Assembly: GCA_017893485.1 (NCBI GenBank)
Contig: CM030358.1
Span: 151,107,368-151,171,367 of the forward strand
From: Hemerocallis citrina
Taxonomy: Eukaryota; Streptophyta; Magnoliopsida; Asparagales; Asphodelaceae
Direction: 5' to 3'
DNA length: 64,000 nt
Part shown: piece by piece, positions 1 to 10,260 of the stretch
How positions within the stretch are numbered: position 1 is the stretch's first letter
Layout of the letters: each line of letters opens with the position of its first letter
Notes under the pieces: model-generated
The model's input: only the letters and a program-made list of their open reading frames with translations
What the model was told of the DNA's origin: nothing
The model's database searches: none
Made by a program: the position numbers and the translations under genes

Positions 1-1450
1 TGACAGACTTATATTAATCAACTACAAAAGCGATTAAAATACTTCTGACCAACAATTGTCTCATCTAGTCACAAAGCTACTGAGATCACAAATATCAGAA
101 TGTATTGACTCAAGAAGTTGTGTGCTCCTAAAGACCATACTAAATGATTTTCTACTGATCATAATCTGAACACAACTTTCATATTTGTCATATTTTAATG
201 GAGTGTCATTTAGTAGAGTTATGAGTTTTAACAAGAACAAACAATTTAATATGTAGTTCATAGTGATTCTAAATTTCAAAACAACTTGGATGTTAAAGCT
301 TTGACTCAATAGCTTTTAACTCCATTTCCCCACAGTTTTGATAATTAGATAACATTTCCTCATAAATAATTAAATATATAGTTCTCAAATCTTGGCCAAT
401 TATGCTATGTTCAAGAACACAATTAGAACTATTATTATTAATTGTCTCATTTGTTAAACTCAACTTATACATACGATTGACAATATATGCACTTTATAAG
501 AGTTAATACAAAATTACTCTATCACATTTTACAAAAATTATTTGTTTTCTCTAATGGTTCTAACAATGTCCACTAGCTCAAACACATTGTGCAAAGAGTT
601 CTTTCCTTTACTCGTTCTTCATTATCTTTATAACGCTAAATGAGATAATGACTAACATATTATAATTCAACTTTGCACACACAGTATAATGAACGAGAGA
701 GAACAAAACGTAACTAGTAGAGACTCTCTCCTAAGTTACAGGCATTTGTTATACATCTTATACAATTTTATTTTATTTTAAATTTTAGAGAAGCAAAAAT
801 GTAATCTCATACAAACTGCAAACAATGGATTTGTTAAAATATCTATACACATAGTATGATAAAACACTTAACAATTCTAAACATGCTAGTTTTCCAAATG
901 AGAATAAGTATGATCTAAAACTCTCAATCATATAATCAAACGCACAAAACGTTAACACATTCATTACATGAAAGTACTAAGCAAGATTAGAGTAGATCAT
1001 ACCGACACTTCAAGTTAGAAGTGTTTTTCCAAATTCGATGGAGAAGCCTGCGTAGTGCAGACATATCATACCATGATGCAAATCCATCATCTCCAATATA
1101 CACAATTTGTAGGTAACATTAAAGTTCCTACATTCATCAAATTGTTAAAGATTAGCCAATTAAACAAATTATTAGCGCATCTAATTCTAGCAACAATTTG
1201 ATTTGAGATCCGAATTTTATAGTCAACATACAGTTTAACTTATCAAAATTGATATTTTGTTTTAGCACATAGCCAAAGCAACTATTCAACTTGTATTTAA
1301 TTAAACTGATGATTAATACAGTCTTGAACTTAACCACTTAGCATCACAGTAATTCTATAATTCAAAACATAAACTTAAAACAAATGTTTTGAACTTCCAG
1401 CACATAGCAAAATATTTAACAGAAATTTAATACGAGGAAAGTAAAGAACT
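1..1450. other. AT-rich intergenic DNA, no gene seen
   Basis: The sequence is strongly AT-rich on both strands. Open frames are short, lack recognisable motifs and are broken by many stops. I see no RNA gene, terminal repeats or target-site duplication. It is best read as host intergenic DNA or decayed transposon sequence. Confidence 0.6.
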
Positions 1451-1456
1451 TATCTT

Positions 1457-2957
1457 TCACTGTCTCTTCCCCTTCAAATGATTAGACGCATGTCTGTTTG
1501 GGAACAAATCCATACAACAAGCCATTCTGCGCCAAAGAGACCAGCATCGAACATTCATGTGGACATTGCCATCGAACTCCGAAATCAGTACCACTGTAGT
1601 TCGGTGGAGCATTATGACAAACAAGTGGTGGGCTGTCTCTGATTGCACACACCATTGCATTGGCTTTGGAAGAACATTAGATCTCCTCTTCTCCCTCATC
1701 CCGAGCGCCAACAGAGAGAGGAGAGATGGGTGTCGACGACAGAGGCGGGTGAGCCAACGGATGGCCTGGGGCGGTGGCAGCCTGCATTGACGTCGATGAC
1801 AGTGGCGACGCCCAGCGACGACCCCCAGCGACAGTGCCCAACGGCTCTTCCACCACCTCAATCTCCGACGACTTGGCGGGATCGGGTCAGATTCGCTGCA
1901 ACAGGGTTTGACACACAAAACCTAGGTGGCCGGAGAAAGGGGGGTCGACAGCACACGTGTGACTGTATGCGAGCGGCGACGTCGACGAAGTCAGCGGCTG
2001 ATCGTCGGAGCAAGGGCGGGATCTAATCACAAACCCAGATCGATGCCTCGCCTGATCGTCGATGGCCTCACATGAGGGAGGCGACGAGTTGCGGCGTTCG
2101 TTTATGGGAGCGACGATGCCGACCAAGATGGCGATCGTCGATGACGATGGCCTCGACGGCTGCGACGGCGCACGGTGACGGCGTTGGGTTCCGGTAAATT
2201 TCTTCTCTCAAATCTCACAAATGAATTTGTACAATATCTCAAGATTGTTAGATTTTGTGAGAAATTAATAATTGGGAATTATGGTTTATCTCTAGATCTA
2301 AGTTGCTTGAGATATTTACCTAGGTATCAAGATTGGAATACCTAGACTACTATCACAAGCCAGTATTTATTCCTAAATACTGGTTTGGGTATCGGGTTAT
2401 AAGCCCACAAATCCGCATTCCAATATCCAATCAATTGTACATTCATTACACGTGTTACACATATGCACGTGCTATATTTATATAGAGAGAATATACCAAT
2501 ATATCCAACAGAGTGCTGTAACTGCTGTTACCAGAACCAAACTTTGGAGAAAGGTTGGACATAATTGTCAAAGCAAAGAAAAATGACGACGACAAGGAAA
2601 GAAAAAGCTCTCCGATGTGTCAGACATAGGGAACACCCCACCCACGAATTCTCAAAAAGAAAATTATATATGACAGAAAGTTCCAACCTTATATACGCCA
2701 TAAAGTGTTAGGGTGGACAGCGTGATGCTCTACATCAATGGAGGTTCCTACAGAATTCATCTTTTTCAATGGTCGTAGTCAATTTTTCTGTTGTTCATTT
2801 TTTGTTTATATCAGAGTTTTGAGTTGTAACAGTTTATTACGTGCATTGCGCACTAAAGTGTTTGAATGGGTTATAGCGGGAAGTTGGCGGGAGGGTCTTT
2901 TGTGCGTTGAGCATGTATTTTTTGTATCTTATCCTGTAGTGTATCCGCCACTTCTCC
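1457..2957. other. GC-rich block then AT-rich DNA, unassigned
   Basis: From about 1680 to 2190 the base composition turns GC-rich, with overlapping open frames on both strands (longest 153 codons on minus). None gives a protein I recognise, and the frames are rich in Arg, Pro and Ser, as expected of chance frames in GC-rich DNA. The change in composition suggests a captured exon or untranslated leader. The part after 2200 ends near 2527 in a sequence resembling the 3' edge of a Ty1/copia LTR, but I found no matching start or target duplication. An open frame at 2738-2965 also has no recognisable content. Confidence 0.3.
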
Positions 2958-2960
2958 GCC

Positions 2961-2968
2961 TATAAAAA
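2961..2968 (+). promoter_or_regulatory. TATA-box-like motif
   Basis: TATAAAAA lies about 110 bases upstream of an ATG at 3072 and is followed by a short leader ending in CTAAATCCCTCATTC. The spacing would suit a plant core promoter. The downstream frame is only 27 codons, so this may be the surviving 5' end of a broken gene. Confidence 0.3.
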
Positions 2969-3071
2969 CCTAAGCTGTAATAATCTTAATTTGCAAAATT
3001 AATATATATCAACTAATTTTCCTCCCCATTTTCTCTTAGCCCCGAACCCTAAATCCCTCATTCTTCCATCA

Positions 3072-3155
3072 ATGGCGAGAGTCAGAACCAACCGCAATCA
3101 AACCCCTGACATAAAAGCCATCTTTAATTTGTTTCATGTTGTAGGTATCAGTTGA
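3072..3155 (+). pseudogene. possible 5' exon remnant of an unknown gene
   Basis: An ATG in good context (ATCAATGGCG) opens a 27-codon frame beginning MARVRTNRNQTPDIKAIF and ending at a TGA. A TATA-like motif sits about 110 bases upstream. The basic, polar start could be the first exon of a real gene whose later exons are gone, but I do not recognise it and no downstream exon is apparent. It may equally be a chance frame. Confidence 0.15.
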
Positions 3156-3320
3156 AATTTTGACGAAGTAAATGTGTTTCTTACAATTTGTGTTTCTTAT
3201 AATTAGGTAATGAAAGATGTAACTTTTGGCAAATTCTTTTTAAACAAGTTACTACTTCAAGTTTGGTTCATTTTCAAAAAAAAAATGTACTTTTTGTAAT
3301 TCCGTATATGAGATTTTGTA

Positions 3321-3577
3321 TAGGGCGTCACTTTGTTAAAATCTTGTCTCCGTCTCCGGAAACTTTTTGATTGGTGTTCACATGGATGTATCAAGCATTA
3401 TTAAAAAAAAGTTTTAGGTAGGGCGTCACATTGTTAAAATCCTGTCTCCGTCTCTGGAAACTTTTTGTTTGGTGATCACATAGATGGATCATGCATTATT
3501 AAAAAAACAGTTTTCCACCACTTTCTTTCACTTTCGCTTTAAAACAGTTTTCCACCACTTTCTTTCACTTTCGCTTT
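3321..3577. repeat. two adjacent short tandem duplications
   Basis: A unit starting TAGGGCGTCAC occurs at 3321 and again at 3419 (98-bp period, a few substitutions, both copies ending in ATTATTAAAAAAA). It is followed directly by a 37-bp unit (AAAACAGTTTTCCACCACTT...) at 3504 and again at 3541, identical in both copies. The perfect second duplication looks recent. Confidence 0.85.
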
Positions 3578-4252
3578 AAAACCCATGAGCCAAACAAGGC
3601 CGTAGCAAACTCATAATAGTACTTCAATTATTTTTGTGTTCAAGAAACTTGATCATACACTCACAGAAACTTAATCATAAACTAACAGATATTTTTACAA
3701 ATTATTTTTGCAAAAGAACAGATATTTTTCAAATAGAGCTAGTCAGCAGTCAATTACATCAAGCAATGTTAATACATAATTATGCACATAATATTTTTTA
3801 TTTTTCTCCAAATGATAATTAACTAGCTCCCATCAAAGCGATGGTAATCCACAAAGAGTTACATAAGACTTTCAGTTTTGGCTACTGGTTGATTACTGGA
3901 TATATATAGTAGAAACTAATTAATGTATAGAGAGTGACTTTTATCTCAAAAAAATGAAACAGAGTACTGTGACTTTTTTAATGCAGAAATTCGTATATTC
4001 TTCCTTTGTTAATTGAGTTTTATTCTTTAATTTTTCGGAAAATCACGTTTTTCTTCATAGGGTTTTAGGATGCAAGTGGTACGTACATTTCAGCTGTTAA
4101 GGTTTATAGCTAGGAACACATCGACAAAGAAAAGAGAAGAAATCATCCACAATTTATTAAAGTACGTACAGAGAGTTGAACATTGATTTTTCAGAATACG
4201 TACCATCTTTCTCCATCATATTAATGTTAAACAACAACAATAATGATATCGC
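3578..4252. other. AT-rich DNA downstream of NPP-1
   Basis: No gene is visible. The 62-codon open frame at 3634-3822 has no recognisable content. The segment next to 4253 is the 3' flank of the minus-strand NPP gene and holds its likely polyadenylation signal. Confidence 0.5.
4153..4158 (-). terminator. probable polyadenylation signal of NPP-1
   Basis: The plus strand reads TTTATT, giving AATAAA on minus, about 95 bases past the NPP-1 stop codon. Position and sequence suit a plant near-upstream element; the cleavage site is not determined. Confidence 0.45.
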
Positions 4253-5557
4253 TCATTCTGTACTAGGAAGGAGGATAGACTCGGCAAAGGAAACAGATCC
4301 ATTATTTGGAGCTCCTTTTAGTTTGAGAATGTTTGCGATAATGTTGTACACTTGGATGTTCATGAAGGATGCCACCTTCTTCCCTTTCTCAAACCGAGGT
4401 CCATGCCCAACGAAGATGCTCCTCATCGAAAACAACTCATTGTCGTAACCATGACCACCACCACCACATTTCTTCGTTGTCTCCACCCTCCGGTTATGTA
4501 TCACAATGTAGCCTTCTTCCGGAATCCCAACAACAGATGTGATGCGATTGCTTGCAGAGTAATGGAATCGAGAAGGTAGATCCTCCTTGAGGTACACTTT
4601 GAGTCGATCCCCATTTTTAACCTTTCCTGACATCAACCCTCTGTTCATTTTGGCCACCACCCCGGCTGCGGAAATTGAACTAGGAACGTCGAGTGCAAGC
4701 AATTCATACTTGTTCTGCACCCAGCTGCTCGGTATTGCAATCCAGGGTGCTAAATCTTCAAGATAAATATACTTCTCCTCGCATATCCCAACCATTCCAT
4801 GATCACCTACTAAAATTATTGTAACATCCTCAAAAACACCCCTCTCCTCCAGGCCTTGGATGAGTCTGCCAATCACACTATCTATGTGTGCTACTGCCTT
4901 TGAGATTTCCGGGTGGTCCGGGCCGTGAACATGGCCCTGCTTGTCTGGTTCCGGAAAGTAAAGCGCAGTGAGCACAGGAATCTCGTGTTCTGGGAGATCA
5001 AAATAGCTCACTACATTGTCTACTCTTTCCTCAAATGGTTGCCAAGGGTTGAAATGTGGGCAGAATTTAGGAGGACAGTTCCAAGACCCTTTCTGTGCTT
5101 CGCCTCCGATCCAGAAATACACTGCTGCATTGTAACCTTGGTTGACGACAGTTTCCCAAATTGGCTCACCCAGCCACCATTTGGGGTTGCTCCGTGTAGT
5201 GCTGTTGAAGACATCACCAGTTGCAGGGTCTACAAATTGGTCGTTGTTGACGATGCCATGGTGGGCTGGGTAGAGCCCAGTTGCGATGGAGTAATGGTTA
5301 GGGAATGTGAAGGAAGGGAAAACTGGAATAAGTCCGAGTTGGGCCTCTGTGCCACTAGCAATCAGACTCTGGATGTTGGGTGTCGGAGTTTTGTACTGGT
5401 ACCCGAACCTGAACCCGTCGAACGAAATGAGGATGACTCTAGAGTGGTGGAGTTTCGTCAGAGGGCGAAGCACATTCTCAGAAGCACGTGCAGTCGACAG
5501 TGGAACGGAGAAGGCTAGGGTGATGAAGGTGGTAATTAGGAAGGAAGTCATTTTCAT
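4253..5557 (-). CDS. secreted nucleotide pyrophosphatase/phosphodiesterase (NPP-1)
   Basis: The single exon encodes a 434-residue type I phosphodiesterase/nucleotide pyrophosphatase of the alkaline-phosphatase superfamily. Such enzymes use two metal ions and a threonine nucleophile to cleave phosphodiester or pyrophosphate bonds in nucleotides and nucleotide sugars. Residues 1-25 form a hydrophobic signal peptide (MKMTSFLITTFITLAFS), so the product should enter the secretory pathway. Metal ligands are Asp47 (SFDGFRFG), Asp205 and His209 (PDKQGHVHGP), Asp252-His253 (GDHGM) and His369 (GGHGYDNE). The nucleophile is Thr84 in FTFPNHYSIATG. Length is normal for plant members. The upstream ATG is used because the hydrophobic stretch follows it at once, although Met3 is possible. 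It is a paralogue of NPP-2 at 55673. The substrate cannot be told from sequence. Confidence 0.93.
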   Translation of the reverse strand: MKMTSFLITTFITLAFSVPLSTARASENVLRPLTKLHHSRVILISFDGFRFGYQYKTPTPNIQSLIASGTEAQLGLIPVFPSFTFPNHYSIATGLYPAHHGIVNNDQFVDPATGDVFNSTTRSNPKWWLGEPIWETVVNQGYNAAVYFWIGGEAQKGSWNCPPKFCPHFNPWQPFEERVDNVVSYFDLPEHEIPVLTALYFPEPDKQGHVHGPDHPEISKAVAHIDSVIGRLIQGLEERGVFEDVTIILVGDHGMVGICEEKYIYLEDLAPWIAIPSSWVQNKYELLALDVPSSISAAGVVAKMNRGLMSGKVKNGDRLKVYLKEDLPSRFHYSASNRITSVVGIPEEGYIVIHNRRVETTKKCGGGGHGYDNELFSMRSIFVGHGPRFEKGKKVASFMNIQVYNIIANILKLKGAPNNGSVSFAESILLPSTE

Positions 5558-5620
5558 TCTGAGAAGTTTAGGTCAGTTTGATTGATTTTGGATACAGTTG
5601 GCATACTGGATGCAGTGTCA

Positions 5621-5704
5621 TATATAGTGGTAAAGGCTTCACTGTACAGAAACTATAATTCAATTGAACGTTACAAAAGAGAATGCACAGTCGATTATAT
5701 ATAG
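5621..5704 (-). promoter_or_regulatory. NPP-1 core promoter with two TATA candidates
   Basis: On minus, two TATATA motifs followed by the same context (CCACTATATA) lie at 5626-5621 and 5704-5697, about 65 and 140 bases upstream of the NPP-1 ATG. The distal one leaves a more usual leader length. The shared flank suggests a small local duplication. Confidence 0.5.
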
Positions 5705-6047
5705 TGGTCGACAACATGAGCCTGGTTTAGTTAGTTATAGCAAACTCAGACTCTTGCACTTTCTTTTTTCTTCACTCAACCAAACCAAACCAAGTACATG
5801 ATTTCTTCATGTGTTTGTGGCTGTATATAAATAGATAAGAGGTTGAATTTAACTGAGCTGAATTTAATTGAACATGTGTTTGTGTTTGTGCTTTTTTAAG
5901 GGGAGTTTATTTAGTTACTCAATTTGGTGTTGTGGCTGAAAGCCTAGTTCGAACTGATCAAATTGAACTCGATGGCCGAATATACAATTGTTATTCCTCA
6001 AATAATAATTCAAGAACCTGTTGAATCTGAGCTTGAAATATTAGAAC
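5705..6047. other. NPP-1 upstream region, no gene
   Basis: AT-rich host DNA. The last 80 bases contain an ATG-led frame (MAEYTIVIPQ...) that runs into the copia element's target site. Joining both flanks of that element gives only a short frame with no recognised content. Confidence 0.5.
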
Positions 6048-6179
6048 GGTTAGATATTAGTATAGTCCCATATCGGTTGTAGAGTTGTTTTGATATTTGT
6101 TCTCCTCCTATATTTAGGAGGTATTGTACTTGGTTGAACTCAATTCAATATTAAGTATTGTTTTCATCTCACTATGATA
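6048..6179 (+). repeat. 5' LTR of the copia element (3' end lost)
   Basis: It aligns with the 3' LTR from the first base through CTCACTATGAT. The terminal part ending TTAACA is missing, so the internal deletion begins inside this LTR. Confidence 0.88.
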
Positions 6180-8023
6180 TTTGTTCTTCCCCTACATACT
6201 CGAATATTAAGTATTAGAGTATGCAACTGTCCTTTCGCTTATGCTATAGACAGTCCCCCTAGTATTCCTCCTATAGAGACACCCCCAACTTCTCCACCAC
6301 CTCATACACCCACACCACTTGCATCCCCACAGTTGCATACACTCACACCACCTACCTCACCTCCACATATTGACCTTCCACCACCCGTTCGCCAGTCTAC
6401 ACGTTCTACTGCGGGCGTCCCACCACCTCGTTACACACCTGATGCCACTGGTCCCTCTGACCAATTTGGCTTTATCACTCTAGCTTCTTACTCACCCCAG
6501 TTTCATGCATATCTCACTGCTATACACACTACACGTGAGCCCAGAACCTATAAGGAAGCCGTTCAATACCCCGAGTGGCGGAAAGCTATTGCAGAGGAGT
6601 TTAGTGATTTTGATCAGACTGGTACTTGGGATATTGTTCTACTGCCTGTGGGTGTTCAGCCTGTTAGCTGCAAGTGGATCTTTAAGGTCAAATATCAACC
6701 TGATGGCTCGATTGAGCGGCACAAGGCCTGTCTAGTTGCCCAGGGATTTTCTCAGAAGCATGTCATTGATTATGATGAGACTTTTGCCCCAGTGGCTTAG
6801 ATGACTAATGTTCACACTCTTCTTGCTGTTGCCGCCGTTCGTCAGTGGCCGCTATACCAGTTGGACGTGAAGAATGCCTTTCTTTATGGTACCTTATCTG
6901 AAGTGCTTTATATGCATCCTCCTCCTGGTCTTACTACTCCTCCTCGTCATGTTTGCAGACTACATCGTGCTATATATGGTCTGAAACAGGGCCCCCGAGC
7001 CTGGTTTGAGTGTTTTCGGTTCGTCATCACCACGGCTGGCTTTCGTCAGAGTTCCCAGGACCATTCCATGTTTATGAGGTCATTGCCGTAGGGGATGGTA
7101 CTTCTACTACTATATGTTGATAATATGATCATTACTGGGGATGACTTTGCCGGCATTGTATCTACCCAGAAATACCTTCACCAACAGTTCCATATGAAAG
7201 ACCTTGGTAAGCTACGTTACTTTCTGGGTTTAGAGATTGCTCATGGATTTCAGGGGATACTCATTTCTCAACAGAAATACACATCAGATATTATTTTCGC
7301 TGCATGTCTCTCTGACAGTCGATCAGCCGATACACCTTAGAGCTTCATGTGAAGCTTCATCCCACAGATGGTGAGCTCCTTCCCGATCCCACTAGATACA
7401 GGCAGATTGTTGGACAGCTTGTCTACCTATGCATGACCAGACCCGATATTGCTCACGTAATTAGTGTTGTCAGTCAGTTTGTTTTCGCTCCTACATCAGT
7501 TCACTACGGTGTTCTTCTTCGGATCCTCAGATATCTTCGGGGCACTATCACTCGCTCATTATTCATGCCTTCTACATCCAAACTAGAGCTCAGTACATAT
7601 TCTGATTCAGATTGGGCAGGTGATCCTACTACCAGAAGGTCTACCACAAGTTTCTGTTTATTCCTTGGTGATTCGTTGATCTCATGGCGAAGCAAGAAAT
7701 AGACAGTTGTTGCATGTTCTTCCACTGAGGCAGAGTACAGAGCAATGGAAGCTACTACTAGAGAGATTGTTCATATTCGTTGGCTGTAATCAGATATGGG
7801 TGTCACTCTTACTAGAGCTACTCCTCTTCATTGTGATAACCGGAGTGCATTGCACAATGCAGGCAACCCGGTCTTTCATGAGCGAACAAAATATATAGAG
7901 ATTGATTGTCATTATGTTCGTGAGCGCTTTGAGGTAGTGACCATTTCTCTCCATTCTATTACCTCTTTCCAGCAGACTGCAGATTTCTTCACCAAATTCC
8001 ATACTGTTCAGAGATTTCGATAA
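6174..8023 (+). pseudogene. Ty1/copia pol remnant: reverse transcriptase and RNase H
   Basis: The order is a proline-rich linker, then reverse transcriptase (W-I-F-K-V-K core near 6675, QLDVKNAFLYG near 6860, LLLYVDNMIITGDD near 7105), then RNase H (SDWAGD near 7610, STEAEYRAM near 7722, DNRSALHNAGNPVFHERTKY near 7838). It is broken in several places: TAG at 6798-6800 and 7089-7091, a one-base frameshift near 7335, TAG at 7700-7702 and a stop near 7787. The catalytic YVDD motif reads YVDN. Gag, protease and integrase are absent. It cannot encode a working polyprotein. Confidence 0.92.
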
Positions 8024-8071
8024 TTAGTAGGCAAACTCACACTGTTTACCCATCTTGAGTTTGAGTGAGGG

Positions 8072-8217
8072 TGTTAGATAGTAGTATATTCCCATATCGG
8101 TTGTAGAGTTGTTTTGATATTTATTCTCCTCTTATATTTAGGAGGCCAGTATTGTACTTGGTTGAACTCAATTCAATATTAAGTATTATTTTCATCTCAC
8201 TCTGATTTATCTTAACA
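8072..8217 (+). repeat. 3' LTR of the copia element
   Basis: A 146-bp repeat with ends TGTTAG...CTTAACA, preceded by a purine-rich tract and followed by the target duplication AGAAC. Confidence 0.92.
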
Positions 8218-8371
8218 AGAACGATCTACAACTTAAACAAATTTATTCTAGCTTTATCAGCTTATATCTACCTTCCCGTGGATTGAAAGATAAAGTGTGA
8301 AGAACAGGAGAAAAGAGGCTCATTAGCAGCTTTACAATGCAGTAAGCTAGTATCGACAACTTCGATTAATG

Positions 8372-8623
8372 TGGCGAAGTTAAATATTAAAACATTCACC
8401 CTTACCATAACTTTAGAGTTTTTGTCCAGCGGTAGGGTCATTAATTTGGTATTAGAGCAACCCAGGTTCGAATCTCACCAGCTGCGCAATTTAAATACGG
8501 ATTAAAAATAAAAAATACCATTGCGTAACCTTCAGGGACGTGTTAGAATATAAATATTAAAACTCTCACCCTTACAACAACTTCGGAGTTTCGATCCATC
8601 CGTAGAGTTATTAATAAGTAACA
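8372..8623 (+). mobile_element. TRIM (miniature LTR retrotransposon)
   Basis: Two copies of an approximately 75-85-bp repeat lie at about 8372-8445 and 8541-8623; both contain TAAATATTAAAAC, then CACCCTTAC, then a run ending near ATTAA. Directly after the first copy is TGGTATTAGAGC (8447-8458), one base from the initiator-methionine tRNA primer-binding site TGGTATCAGAGC, followed by the typical GGTTCGAATCTCACC. A purine tract (CAGGGACG) precedes the second copy. This layout, with no coding sequence and an element near 250 bp, defines a TRIM. I found no clear target duplication, so the outer edges are approximate. Confidence 0.75.
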
Positions 8624-8726
8624 CGTGTGCTAGGTCTTCTAGCCAAACGAGTGAAGGATCCACTTCGCGAGTTCTTGATCATCTCCAGTATTGACCTAGA
8701 GCTACCTTTGTACTCGTCGATGCAGA

Positions 8727-8921
8727 CAGGACCGGCCCTGAGTTCCCGGGGGCCCTAGGTGAACTTCCGATATGGGGGTCCCTAATAACATTTTTTTTTA
8801 CCGCGCGAAATACGTACCTATATTTACAAGGGAAGTTCAAATTTGGAGGCCTCTAAAATCGTGAAATCTCCGGGGGTCCAAGGCAGCCGCCCTACTCGCC
8901 TTTAGGGTAGGGCCGGCCCTG
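8727..8921. mobile_element. hAT-type MITE with 8-bp target duplication
   Basis: A 195-bp element flanked by identical 8-bp repeats GATGCAGA (8719-8726 and 8922-8929). Its terminal inverted repeats begin CAGGACCGGCCCT and, from the other end, CAGGGCCGGCCCT, with one mismatch. An 8-bp duplication with CAGGG-type ends is characteristic of the hAT superfamily. It has no coding capacity. Confidence 0.9.
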
Positions 8922-9243
8922 GATGCAGATGCCGGAGTTGTATTTAGGACTAAGTTGAATAGGAGTAGAATGGAGAAATAAGAGAATGCAGGGATATGAT
9001 GTATTTAGGGATATGATGATGATGATGGCAATAATCCGAGTTATCTGGAAGGAGAAGACTCAAAGACCTTTTCAGAAAAAGAATATGATATTATTGCTAT
9101 TATGTGCTCAATTTGATTTTTTTCCCGTACGAACCGACTTTTAAAAATAATTACTAAAACCGACTCACTTTTGAAAATATTTATCCAACTGATCTACTTT
9201 TGGACATGTATAAAACACTATTGGCAACAACGGCAAATGTTAT

Positions 9244-9331
9244 CTGGGCCCAGTACTCTGGGTTTGTTTCGTTATATCTTATTAATGAAACAGGGTGGCC
9301 TTATTCCACCTTTTTCCTCAAAAAAAAAAAA
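9244..9331 (+). mobile_element. 5'-truncated LINE 3' end nested in the MULE terminal repeat
   Basis: An 88-bp insert resembling a plant L1-type LINE 3' UTR (TTCGTTATATCTTATTAATG, then GGGTGGCCTTATTCCACC) ends in poly(A). It is flanked by a perfect 17-bp target duplication starting ACAACGGCAAATG (9227-9243 and 9332-9348). Variable-length duplication plus poly(A) is the mark of target-primed reverse transcription. Confidence 0.85.
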
Positions 9332-9543
9332 ACAACGGCAAATGTTATTTTGATGTTGTTGTTGCCAATGCAGCACATGAAAAAAAAATTACATGTCAAT
9401 TTTTTGAGTAACAGCATCAGTATATTCCACCTTCAATCGTGAACTCTCTTACTTGAAAAAAAAATGTAAGTGCGAAAACATGCCGCTATCCCCAATAACG
9501 ACAATCTCATGCGAGATGCCGTTATTGGGGATATCGGCACCAG

Positions 9544-10260
9544 TTATAATATTTCTGACAGATAAATGGTGATCCCCGACTTCATGGAGTACATCTTAAC
9601 TTGATGTTGGATATTATCTTTAGTTTGAAATCTTTGGCCGATATAGAGTTCATCCGTATTCGATGAGCCAACGGAAGACTGTGGATGTTCATGTACAGTC
9701 GCATTGGTCATCCACTCATCCGATTGAACCTCATGTACAGGTGCACTCATGGAACAATTTGACGGAACCACATTGTTAACATGTACAGTAACGTTAACAT
9801 CAGTAACCTGATCTTCACCGACCTCCTCCTCCTAATGTTCAAGCTCGTTATCCTCATCTTCTAATAATTCATTAATAACAACAGAGTTATCGAAGTCATG
9901 GATAATGATGTCGGTGTGGACAGTATCTCGTGTCAACATGAAATGATGTACCGGCTCATATTCTGTGGTAACAGGTACTATTGGAGTTGTGATAATGTCT
10001 TCATGTAGATGTGGTACTCTTGCATGTGACTCGGCAGGTGGTTTGAAACTCCTAACAGGACTTGGACTAGGAATAACAAGTGGCCGATCACTGAGAAGCT
10101 TATTTTGCTCAATATGTAACTCCAGTACAGTCCAACTACGTAGATCAAATTTCATAGTAATCATGGACCTTAGTGCATTATCATTATTTACAGGCACCGC
10201 CATAAAATATTGTCCTTCTTCTTTTCCAGCCGCATAACAACTTTGATTTTTAGACTCCAT
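9544..10260 (-). pseudogene. N-terminal fragment of a MULE (MURA-type) transposase
   Basis: On minus, a frame from 10260 starts MESKNQSCYAAGKEEGQYF, runs through an acidic region and meets a TAA near 9832; it continues in a second piece to 9544. The second piece contains IGQRFQTKDNIQHQVKMYSM, matching the N-terminal DNA-binding segment of plant MuDR transposases (typically F-x-x-K-D-E-V-Q-x-A-V-K-M-Y-S). The zinc-binding SWIM region and the DDE catalytic core are absent. It lies inside a MULE in the expected orientation, with a leader and a possible leader intron upstream at 10260-10760. The fragment cannot encode a functional transposase. Confidence 0.75.

Larger units (their letters stand above)
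6048..8217 (+). mobile_element. deleted Ty1/copia retrotransposon with short LTRs
   Basis: The element is bounded by 5-bp target duplications AGAAC (6043-6047 and 8218-8222). Its LTRs are short: the 3' copy is 146 bp, running TGTTAGATAG to CTTAACA. The 5' copy matches it but starts GGTTAGATAT (TG changed to GG) and loses its last bases. The primer-binding site, gag, protease and integrase are missing, so the 5' LTR joins almost directly to the linker before reverse transcriptase. A purine-rich tract (TTGAGTGAGGG) precedes the 3' LTR. LTR divergence and nonsense mutations make it an old, inactive copy. Confidence 0.93.

Noticed and set aside
1457..2126. Overlapping frames on both strands as genes
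   Set aside because: They are GC-rich chance frames without recognisable protein features.
2200..2530. A copia LTR ending at ATATCCAACA
   Set aside because: The end looks LTR-like but no start, partner LTR, primer-binding site or target duplication was found.
5020..5518. Plus-strand frames opposite NPP-1
   Set aside because: They are shadows of the conserved minus-strand coding sequence.
9171..9442. Small frames in the left MULE terminal repeat
   Set aside because: They span the LINE tail and its poly(A) and are by-products of the insertion.
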